64,000 nucleotides of DNA from Azospirillum sp. B510 (GTDB lineage: Bacteria > Pseudomonadota > Alphaproteobacteria > Azospirillales > Azospirillaceae). The position numbers and the translations under genes were made by a program. The stretch covers positions 691,501 through 755,500 of the forward strand of contig NC_013855.1 of the NCBI RefSeq assembly GCF_000010725.1, read 5' to 3'. Of this stretch, positions 56,606 through 64,000 are shown piece by piece. Within the stretch, counting starts at the first letter, position 1; each line of letters begins with the position of its first letter. Below the pieces are notes generated by a model. The model was not told the origin of the DNA. It was given only the letters and a program-made list of their open reading frames with translations, and made no database searches.

Positions 56606-59600
56606 ATGCTCACGAAACCGAACCGGCCCGTCGCGATCATCGGCATCGCCGCCGCCCTCCCGGGGGGTGCCGGCGGCGATCCCGACCGCTTCGCCGACAT
56701 GCTCGAACGCCGTGTGGACGCCGTCGCGCCGGTGCCGCCGGAACGCCTGCGCGACGGCGGACGGGACCCTGGGGCCGCCTTCGCCGAATGCGCGCTTCTC
56801 GATCGCATCGATGCCTTCGACCCGAAGTTCTTCGGCATGTCGATGCGCGAAGCCCGGCAGATGGATCCGCAGCAGCGCTTCCTGCTCATGCTCGCCTGTG
56901 AATCGATCTGGAACGCCGGCCGTTCGCTGGCGGACCTGCGCGGCAGCCGCACGGCGGTGGTGCTCGGCGAGGCGGCGGAGGACTATTCGCCGCTGCTCGC
57001 CGGCGAGGAGGTTCCGCTCGTATCGGGATATCTCGCCGCGGCCCAGGCGGGGCGGGTGGCCTATGCGCTCGACCTGCACGGGCCGGCCCTGTGCCTGAAC
57101 ACGGCCTGCTCCTCCTCGCTGGCCGCCATTCTCTCCGCCGTGCGCATGCTGCAACGGGACGAAGCCGACCTCGCGCTCACCGGGGGGATTCGCCTGTTCC
57201 CGCGTCCGCCATTCGCCGTCGTGCCGGGAAACGAGGGCATCCTCTCTCCGGGCGGGCGGGCGCGCAGCTTCGATGCGCAGGCCGACGGCACGGGGCTCGG
57301 CGAGGGGGGCGCGCTCTTCCTGCTGAAGCCGCTTGCCGCGGCGCAGGCCGACGGCGATCCGATCCATGCCGTGATCCTCGGCGGGGCGACCAATCAGGAC
57401 GGCGGGCGCAGCAACGGCTTCGCGTCACCCAGCCAGACCGCGCAGGCCGATCTGCTGCGGGCGGCCTGGACGGATGCCGGCGTCAAGCCGGCGAGCATCG
57501 GCATGATCGAGGCGCACGGCACGGGCACCCGTCTCGGCGATCCGATCGAGTTCCAGGCGCTCGACGACGCCTTCGGCCGCGAGGACCGGCGCGGCGGCTT
57601 CTGCGTGCTCTCGTCGCTGAAGTCCAATATCGGCCATCTCGATTCGGCCGCCGGCGCCGCCGGCATGCTCAAGCTCGTTCTCGCCCTGCAACGCGGCCGT
57701 CGCTACGCCTCGGCCCATTTCACCGCGCCGAACCCCCATCTTCCGGTCGAAGGCTCGGCCCTGGTCCTTTCGCCCGAAACGCAAGCCTGGCCTTCTGCCG
57801 GCCCGCGCCGCGGCGGCGTCAGCGCCTTCGGCATCACCGGCACGAACGTCCATCTCGTGCTTGAAGAGGCGCCGGCGGAACCGCCGCCGCATGCGTCCTC
57901 CTCGCCCCTTCTCGTTCCGCTTTCCGCAACGTCCCGGGACGCGCTGCGCCGCCATGCCGCGACGCTCGCCGGCCATCTGGCCGCCGGCAAGGTCTCGCTT
58001 GCCGATCTCGCTTGCGTCCAGGCGGTCGGGCGCGATCACGAGACCTGGCGCGCGGCGATCGTGGCCGACGACGCCGACGACGCGGTCGCCGCGCTTCGCG
58101 GGATCGCGGACGGCGACGGCCTATCGGAGATCGGGAGCGAACGGGCGGTGACCTTCCTGCTGCCGCACGAAGGGGAGATCGATGCCGATCTCACCGCCGC
58201 ATGGCTCGCGGCCTTTCCCGGCATCGGCCCGGCGATCGGAAACGACGGCCCCCATGCCGGGAAACTCGCCGTCATGCGGGCACTGACGGCGGCGGGACTG
58301 GTCGGACGCAGCCGGATCGGGCACGGATCGGGGAACGCCGTGCTCGACGCGCTCGATACCGGCACGGTCGCGGCAGCCGTCATGCAGCCGGCGCCGATCG
58401 ATCCCGCCCGCCTGGGCGCCGCCCTCGACGGCCTGTCGGTCCAGGGGCCTTTCGTGGTCGCGACGCCGTGGGACGGGACACTGGCGGCGCAGGTGGCCGG
58501 AATGCTGGCCGGCAGGAACGGCGATCTCCTGCGTCTCGACGCCGGGGCCGAGCCGCGGCGGGCGCTCCTGGAATTCGCCGCCGCCCTCTACCGGGCGGGG
58601 GCCGCCATCCCCTTCGCGACGTTCGTCGTCTTCGTCGGCGGCTATGGGCGCCGGGTGCCGATACCGGCCGACCTGTTCGATCCGGTCCGCTGCTGGGTCG
58701 AAACCTTGCCGAAGCCTGCGGTCGCCACGACGACCGCCACCGCAGCCGCGGCGGCCATACCGGCGGAAGCCGATGGCGACGTGGAAAGCGTGCTCGCCGC
58801 GATCTGGCGCAGCCTGCTCGAAGCGGACGCGATCGGTCCCGAAGATGATTTCTTCGATCTCGGCGGTGACAGCCTGATGCAGGTCCAGCTTCAGAACGCG
58901 GTGCGCGACCGGCTCGGCTACGAACTCGATTTCAGCGACGTGTACGATCATCCGACGCTCGCCGCGCTCGCCGCCTTCATCGTGGCAGAGCGAGGCCGCA
59001 CCGCCGGAGCCACACTCTGCCTGAAGGAAGCCGACGGCACCGAGACCGAGCGCGGACTGGCGGAGATCTGGAGCCGGCTGCTTGGCACCGACGCGGTTTC
59101 ACGCCTGGACGATTTCTTCGATCTCGGCGGCGACAGCCTGATGCATGTCCAGCTGGAAAACGCGGTTCGGGAACGGTTCGGCGTCGGTCTTTCGATGGAG
59201 GACGTCTACGACGATCCGACCCTCACCGCCGTCGCCGCGCGGATCGCAGCGGCGGCCATTGCGGCGGCCCGGCCCGCGGCGCCGGCCGGCGGCAGCGAGG
59301 GGCCGGAAGCGCTGCCCGGTCGCGACCGCGCGCCAGCGACCAATTCCCAGCGGCGGATGTGGCTTCTCCAGGAAATGGCCCCCGCATCGGGCGCCTACAA
59401 CGTCACCGCAACCTTCTCGCTGTCTGCCCGCGTCGATCCCGTCCGGCTGGCGAATGCGATGGAGCGCCTCGTCCGGCGCCACGCCATCCTGCGCAGCCGC
59501 TTCGCGCTCGAAGACGGCCGGCTCATGCTTTACGCCATGCCGGGCGTCGACATGGCGGCGCGTCTGGAAACGCATGGCATGGTTCCCGCCGGGCATGACG

Positions 59601-60631
59601 CCTCCATCCTCGCGGCGCATGCCGCCCGCCCCTTCGACCTCGCGGCGGCCGGTGCGTGGCGGGCGCTCCTGATCGAGGATGCGGGTGACGGAACGGGCCG
59701 TTTCCAGTTCGTCCTCCACCATGCGATCTGCGACGAGTGGTCGCTGGAGCTGCTGCTGCGCGAGATCGCCGCCGATTATGCCGGCGAACCGGTGGCGGCA
59801 CCCCCGATGCAGTTCCTCGACTGGGCGGCCTTCGAAGCGGAGACGGGCGGAGACGGGCGGCTTGCTCGGGATCGCGCCTTCTGGACCGCAACCCTGGCCG
59901 GCGCCCCGCTCGAACTGCCTCTTCCGACCGATTTTCCCGGAACCGGCCGCCTCGACCATGACGGCGCCTGGCTGCGGCTCGCCGTCCCGGCGGAAAAGGT
60001 GACGGCGATGCGGGCCGCGGCGCGGCGGGAAGGCGGCACGCTCTTCGCATGGCTGATGACCGGTTACGCGGCCTTCGTCTCCCGCGTGTCGCAGGCGTCC
60101 GACATCGTGATCGGCGTCCCGGTCGCCGGACGCCATCATGCCGCCGCCGAGCGCATTCCCGGCTGCTTCATCAACACGCTGCCACTCCGTCTCGACACCT
60201 CGGGCACAAGCTTCCGCACGCTGTTCGCACGGGTGCGCGCGGGCCTGTCGGACGCGATGGCCCACGCCCGCTACCCCTTCGACAGGATGGTCGAGGAGCT
60301 GGGCGCGAGCGGCGAGGCCGGCCGGCCGCCCCTGGTCCAGACGCTGCTGTCGCTGCAAGGCGGCGGCCCGGCCGGCCGGATACCCTTCCGCCTCGGCGAG
60401 GCGGCCGCGACACCGATCCTGCAACAGACGCCGGTATCCTGGCTCGACCTTTCCGCCGTGCTGTGGGAGTGCGCGGACGGCGGCCTCGAAGGCATCCTCG
60501 CCTTCCGCACCGCCCTCTTCGAGGAGGCCACCGTCCGCAGCTTCCAGCGCGACTGGACGGAGCTGCTGGATGCCGGCCTTACCCACCCCGACGAACCGAT
60601 CGAAACGCTGCTTCAAGAGGAGGCATGGTGA
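56606..60631 (+). CDS. PKS-NRPS bridging protein: KS - (no recognisable AT) - ACP - ACP - C
   Basis: 1341 residues. KS domain (about 5-430) with Cys168 in LNTACSSSLAAI, His304 in IEAHGTGTRLGDP and His344 in KSNIGHLDSAAG: complete triad. Residues about 435-700 have the linker and closing block of a KS-AT unit (VPIPADLFDPVRCWVE) but no GHSxG or other AT active-site motif. Two carriers follow, Ser756 and Ser844, both in DDFFDLGGDSLM blocks, 88 residues apart. A C domain (about 915-1340) has HHAICDEWS (His1038-1039). The protein would extend with a malonyl-type unit loaded in trans and then condense with an amino acid on the next NRPS. Its TGA overlaps the next ATG (TGATG). Confidence 0.9.
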   Translation: MLTKPNRPVAIIGIAAALPGGAGGDPDRFADMLERRVDAVAPVPPERLRDGGRDPGAAFAECALLDRIDAFDPKFFGMSMREARQMDPQQRFLLMLACESIWNAGRSLADLRGSRTAVVLGEAAEDYSPLLAGEEVPLVSGYLAAAQAGRVAYALDLHGPALCLNTACSSSLAAILSAVRMLQRDEADLALTGGIRLFPRPPFAVVPGNEGILSPGGRARSFDAQADGTGLGEGGALFLLKPLAAAQADGDPIHAVILGGATNQDGGRSNGFASPSQTAQADLLRAAWTDAGVKPASIGMIEAHGTGTRLGDPIEFQALDDAFGREDRRGGFCVLSSLKSNIGHLDSAAGAAGMLKLVLALQRGRRYASAHFTAPNPHLPVEGSALVLSPETQAWPSAGPRRGGVSAFGITGTNVHLVLEEAPAEPPPHASSSPLLVPLSATSRDALRRHAATLAGHLAAGKVSLADLACVQAVGRDHETWRAAIVADDADDAVAALRGIADGDGLSEIGSERAVTFLLPHEGEIDADLTAAWLAAFPGIGPAIGNDGPHAGKLAVMRALTAAGLVGRSRIGHGSGNAVLDALDTGTVAAAVMQPAPIDPARLGAALDGLSVQGPFVVATPWDGTLAAQVAGMLAGRNGDLLRLDAGAEPRRALLEFAAALYRAGAAIPFATFVVFVGGYGRRVPIPADLFDPVRCWVETLPKPAVATTTATAAAAAIPAEADGDVESVLAAIWRSLLEADAIGPEDDFFDLGGDSLMQVQLQNAVRDRLGYELDFSDVYDHPTLAALAAFIVAERGRTAGATLCLKEADGTETERGLAEIWSRLLGTDAVSRLDDFFDLGGDSLMHVQLENAVRERFGVGLSMEDVYDDPTLTAVAARIAAAAIAAARPAAPAGGSEGPEALPGRDRAPATNSQRRMWLLQEMAPASGAYNVTATFSLSARVDPVRLANAMERLVRRHAILRSRFALEDGRLMLYAMPGVDMAARLETHGMVPAGHDASILAAHAARPFDLAAAGAWRALLIEDAGDGTGRFQFVLHHAICDEWSLELLLREIAADYAGEPVAAPPMQFLDWAAFEAETGGDGRLARDRAFWTATLAGAPLELPLPTDFPGTGRLDHDGAWLRLAVPAEKVTAMRAAARREGGTLFAWLMTGYAAFVSRVSQASDIVIGVPVAGRHHAAAERIPGCFINTLPLRLDTSGTSFRTLFARVRAGLSDAMAHARYPFDRMVEELGASGEAGRPPLVQTLLSLQGGGPAGRIPFRLGEAAATPILQQTPVSWLDLSAVLWECADGGLEGILAFRTALFEEATVRSFQRDWTELLDAGLTHPDEPIETLLQEEAW

Positions 60632-62007
60632 TGCTTGCGATCCACAGAAACGAGGACGTTGCGCTCGACAGCAGTCTCAGGCGCTACCTCGAACAGGGTA
60701 TCGACAGCCTCTGCAACGACGATCCCGCGATAGCCGACCTGCTTGAAGCGGAACATCAGCGCCAGATGAGAACCCTTTCGCTCGTCGCATCCTGCGGCGG
60801 CACGCATCCTTCCGTCCTGGCGACGACCGGCGCCAGCATCGTCAACGTGACGGCGGAAGGCTATCCGGGACGCCGCTATCATGCCGGCTGCACCTTCGTG
60901 GACAAGGCCGAACGTCTTGCGATCCAGCGGGCCTGCACGGCCTTCCGGGCACGCTTCGCGAACGTCCAGCCGCATTGCGCGAGTTTCGCGAACCATACGG
61001 TGATGGCCTGCTTCCTGAAGCCGGGCGATCCGATCCTCGGCCTGGCGCTCGACCAGGGCGGACATCTGACGCACGGCACCTCCGTCAACCTCAGCGGACG
61101 CCTCTACGACGCGCGCCATTACGGCATCGACGCCCAGGGGCGTGTCGATTACGCGCAGATGCGCGACATCGCCCATGCGCACAGGCCGAGGATGATCGTC
61201 TGCGGCACGACGTCCTGCACGCGGACCATCGATTTCGACCGCATCCGCGAGATCGCCGACGAAGTGGGCGCCCTGGTTCTCGCCGACGTCACCCACATCG
61301 CCGGGCTGATCGTGGCGGGGCTGCATCCGAGTTCGATCGACGCGGCGCATTTCACCACGACCTGTACCTTCAAGCAGCTCTACGGGCCGCGCGGCGGTCT
61401 CATCCTGATGGGGCGCGACGCCGACAGGCCGAGCGACGACGGCAAGCGGACCCTCTCCCAGCGCATCCAGAGCGCCGTCTTCCCGATGATGCAGGGTTCG
61501 CCCGAGGTGCACACGATCGCCGCCAAGGCGGTCGCGCTGGGCCGGACGCAGGGGCCGGCCTTCGCGGAACGGGCGGAGCGCATCCTGGCGAACGCCCGCA
61601 CGCTGGCCACCGACCTCGTCGCCCGCGGCTACGAGGTGATCGGCGGCGGCACCGACAACCACATCGTCCTTTTCCGCGTGCCGGAGGGCATCACCGGCGA
61701 AATCGCGGAACGCGCGCTCGAATCCTGCGGGATCCTGGTCAACAAGAACAAGATTCCGGCCGACGCCCGCAGCGCCCGGACCGCGAGCGGGATCCGTCTC
61801 GGCACCAACACGGTGTCGTTGCGCGGCATGGGTCCCGCCGAGATGCACGATTGCGCCGAGCTGATCGACGAGGTGGTCCGTGCCACGACGATCGGTGCGG
61901 ACGGCGCCTTCTCGCTCGACGGGACGACGCGCGCCTCGGTCGAACGGCGCGTGCAGGCGCTCTGCGCCGCCCACCCCCTCCCCTACGCCGCGATGGCCAA
62001 CGCCTGA
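60631..62007 (+). CDS. Divergent serine hydroxymethyltransferase-like PLP enzyme
   Basis: Start at ATG 60631, with AGAGGAGG eight bases upstream; ATG 60625 is the alternative. 458 residues. The SHMT fold is plain: LASCGGTHPSV, AEGYPGRRYHAGC, FANVQPHCASFANH, HLTHGTSVNLSGRLYD, LADVTHIAGLIVAG and YGPRGGLILMG. The PLP lysine is kept (K248 in TTCTFKQLYGPRGG), but the His that precedes it in true SHMT is Phe247, and the conserved Tyr-Tyr-Gly is Y83-H84-A85. These changes suggest altered aldol chemistry, for example a threonine-transaldolase or alpha-alkyl-amino acid enzyme making a beta-hydroxy amino acid for the NRPS. That function is inferred from residues and context. Confidence 0.82.
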   Translation: MLAIHRNEDVALDSSLRRYLEQGIDSLCNDDPAIADLLEAEHQRQMRTLSLVASCGGTHPSVLATTGASIVNVTAEGYPGRRYHAGCTFVDKAERLAIQRACTAFRARFANVQPHCASFANHTVMACFLKPGDPILGLALDQGGHLTHGTSVNLSGRLYDARHYGIDAQGRVDYAQMRDIAHAHRPRMIVCGTTSCTRTIDFDRIREIADEVGALVLADVTHIAGLIVAGLHPSSIDAAHFTTTCTFKQLYGPRGGLILMGRDADRPSDDGKRTLSQRIQSAVFPMMQGSPEVHTIAAKAVALGRTQGPAFAERAERILANARTLATDLVARGYEVIGGGTDNHIVLFRVPEGITGEIAERALESCGILVNKNKIPADARSARTASGIRLGTNTVSLRGMGPAEMHDCAELIDEVVRATTIGADGAFSLDGTTRASVERRVQALCAAHPLPYAAMANA

Positions 62008-62021
62008 GGAAGGTGAGCAGC

Positions 62022-64000
62022 ATGGCTCGGAACATCGAAGCGGCCTATCCGCTGACGCCTCTCCAGGAGGGGCTGCTTTTCCATACGCTCAGCCATCCGG
62101 GCGAACCGACCTACTTCGAACAGATCCGGGCGACGATCCGCGGCGCGCTCGACCTGCACGCCTTCGAGGCGGCCTGGAATCAGGTGATCGCGCGGCACGC
62201 CATCCTCCGCTCCGCCTTTGCCTGGAAAGGCACGCAGGTGCCGGTCCAGGTGGTCGGAGCCCGGGTGACGATCGGGATCGACCACGACGATTGGCGGGAC
62301 CGCGAGGATGTCGGCCCGGCCTGGGACGCCCTGCTTGCCGAGGATCGCGCCCGCGGATTCGACATGGCCCGCGCGCCCCTGATGCGGCTCGTCCTGCGCC
62401 GGGTGGCCGAGGATGCACACCTGTTCGTATGGAGCCATCACCACATCCTGCTCGACGGGTGGAGCTTCGGCCTCGTCCTGCACGAGGTGCTTTCGCTCTA
62501 TGACGGACTGGCCCGGACGGGCCGGCCGCCGGCACTCGACCCCGCCCCCCGGTTCGCCGACTTCCTGGGCTTCCTGGACCGCCGCGACCGTGCCGCCGAC
62601 GATCGCTTCTGGCGCGAACACCTCGCGGGCTTCACCGTCCCGACACGGCTTGCCGTCGACAAGGGACAGGGCGTGCACGAGGGCGGATCGGGAACCGAGC
62701 GCATCCGCGATCTCCTCCTCGACGAGGAGACGAGCACGGCGATCCGGGAAGCCTGCGGACGGATGGGACTGTCGCTCAGCGCCCTCGTCCACGGTGCCTG
62801 GGCACGGCTGCTCTCCGCCTATTCCGGCGAGAACGAGGTCGCCTTCGGCACGACGACCGCCGGCCGGCCGCCCGAACTGCCGGGGGTCGAAAACATGGTC
62901 GGGCTGTTCATCAACGCCATCCCGCTGCGCGTGCGCATCGATCCGCAGGCGCGCGTCGGATCCTGGCTCGCCGGCATCCAGAAGGACCTTCTGCGCTGCC
63001 AGGAGCATCAGTATTGCGGGCTTGCGCACATCCAGGACCTGTCCGAGGTCGAACGCGGGAAGCCGCTGTTCGAAACGCTGCTCAGCTTCCAGAACTACCC
63101 GCTCGACGCGGCGCACGCCCAAAGCTGGGGCGGCATCCGCCTGACGGATTACGGCTGGACCGGACCGACGAACTACCCGGTCGCGGTGCGCGCCTTCCCC
63201 GGCGACCGGATCATGCTGGTCCTCACCCACTATCGCCACCGGCTCGACGACGCCGTCGCGGACGCGATGCTCGAACAGCTCGGCGCTCTCGTCGCCCGGC
63301 TGGCCGGCAGCCCCGACCGGCGGCTCGGCGACGTCGGCGTCCTTTCCGAAGCGCAGCGCTGGACGATGCTGAACGGCTGGAACGACACCGCGCGGCCCCA
63401 CGACATCGAACGCACCCTGCACGGGCTGGCCGAGGAGCAGGCGCGCAGACGGCCGGACGCCACGGCGCTGGTCGCCGGGGACGGCCGCATGACCTATGCC
63501 GAACTCGAAGCCGCCGCCAACCGGCTCGCGCACGCGCTCGTCGCGCGCGGCGTCGCCGCCGGCGATCTGGTCGGCCTGTGCACGGAGAAATCCACCGCCA
63601 CCGTCGTGGCGATGCTGGCGGTGATGAAGGCCGGGGCGGCCTACGTGCCGCTCGACCCGAATTATCCGGGCGAGCGCATCCGTATGATGATCGAGGATGC
63701 GCGGCTCGCCCTGGTTCTCACCTGGGGCAAGGGCAGCGGGGCCGTTTCGGGCGTCGACGCGCGGATCCTCGACCTCGCCGCCTCCGGTGCCGAGATCGAC
63801 GCCTGCCCCGCGACCCCGGTCGGCCGGACGGTCGCGCCCGACGCCCTCGCCTACGTGATCTACACCTCCGGCTCCTCCGGCAAGCCGAAGGGGGTGATGC
63901 TCGACCATCGCGGGCGCGTCAACAATGTCGAGGACTATTGCCGGATGTTCGACATCGGGCCGGACGACCGCACGCTCTGCGTCTCGTCCTTGAGCTTCGA
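62022..64000 (+). CDS. NRPS, C-A... (3' end outside window)
   Basis: Starts at ATG 62022 with AGGAAGGTGAG upstream and runs off the right edge; about 659 codons are visible. The C domain opens with AAYPLTPLQEGLLFHTLSHP, carries WSHHHILLDGWSFG (His139-141), and has the later block MVGLFINAIPLRVRI. The PLTPLQEG-LFH form is typical of C domains that follow epimerising or carrier-terminated partners (including dual types). The A domain begins about residue 465 with AEEQARRRPDATALVAGDG and reaches YVIYTSGSSGKPKGVMLDH. The specificity region is cut off. It is the downstream partner of the KS-ACP-ACP-C protein. Confidence 0.95.
   Translation, partial: MARNIEAAYPLTPLQEGLLFHTLSHPGEPTYFEQIRATIRGALDLHAFEAAWNQVIARHAILRSAFAWKGTQVPVQVVGARVTIGIDHDDWRDREDVGPAWDALLAEDRARGFDMARAPLMRLVLRRVAEDAHLFVWSHHHILLDGWSFGLVLHEVLSLYDGLARTGRPPALDPAPRFADFLGFLDRRDRAADDRFWREHLAGFTVPTRLAVDKGQGVHEGGSGTERIRDLLLDEETSTAIREACGRMGLSLSALVHGAWARLLSAYSGENEVAFGTTTAGRPPELPGVENMVGLFINAIPLRVRIDPQARVGSWLAGIQKDLLRCQEHQYCGLAHIQDLSEVERGKPLFETLLSFQNYPLDAAHAQSWGGIRLTDYGWTGPTNYPVAVRAFPGDRIMLVLTHYRHRLDDAVADAMLEQLGALVARLAGSPDRRLGDVGVLSEAQRWTMLNGWNDTARPHDIERTLHGLAEEQARRRPDATALVAGDGRMTYAELEAAANRLAHALVARGVAAGDLVGLCTEKSTATVVAMLAVMKAGAAYVPLDPNYPGERIRMMIEDARLALVLTWGKGSGAVSGVDARILDLAASGAEIDACPATPVGRTVAPDALAYVIYTSGSSGKPKGVMLDHRGRVNNVEDYCRMFDIGPDDRTLCVSSLSF

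Overview
The window is a GC-rich bacterial chromosome or chromid segment. The gene families (DctB/DctD/DctA with a sigma-54 promoter, MaeB-type malic enzyme, bacteriophytochrome, HWE kinase, TPR-glycosyltransferase proteins, TreY/TreZ) point to a free-living or plant-associated alphaproteobacterium, most likely Azospirillum or a close Rhodospirillales relative. That assignment is inferred from family content, not from a database match.

Positions 1-42.3 kb look like ordinary host backbone. In order they hold: a 5'-nucleotidase-family protein whose metal ligands are missing (minus strand, runs off the left edge); a GST; a thioesterase/enoyl-CoA hydratase pair; a single-domain response regulator; a two-gene minus-strand maltodextrin/trehalose operon whose first gene is a 1876-residue maltokinase-TreZ-MalQ fusion followed by TreY; the dctBD two-component system divergent from dctA, with tandem dyads and a -24/-12 promoter between them; and a malic enzyme-phosphotransacetylase fusion. 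Next come two TPR-glycosyltransferase genes carrying three copies of the same module, a sugar-1-phosphate nucleotidyltransferase and a PseG-like hydrolase (surface glycan or nonulosonate context). These are followed by a glycine-zipper lipoprotein, an acyl-CoA synthetase, a TSUP exporter, an orphan LivF-type ATPase, a complete NitT/TauT-type ABC transporter, a DUF2946-PCuAC copper pair, and a four-gene minus-strand light/stress signalling operon (bacteriophytochrome, Rcp1-like regulator, REC-PAS-HWE kinase, regulator).

Positions 42.3-46.7 kb form a mobile scar. A tyrosine recombinase is cut by an IS630-family element flanked by TA; an IS3-family element abuts it directly; and the C-terminal tail of a serine recombinase follows. 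Both transposases carry poly-A slippery sites suited to -1 frameshifting.

From 46.7 kb to the right edge runs a co-directional, tightly packed biosynthetic operon: a LuxI acyl-homoserine-lactone synthase, a 2OG-Fe(II) oxygenase, a branched-chain aminotransferase, an MbtH protein, a type II thioesterase, a two-module NRPS (C-A-T-C-A-T), an unusual KS-(no recognisable AT)-ACP-ACP-C protein, a divergent SHMT-like PLP enzyme, and the start of a second NRPS (C-A...) that leaves the window. I do not recognise this combination as a named pathway. It is the best candidate here for an undescribed system: a quorum-sensing-linked peptide/polyketide hybrid next to integrase remnants.
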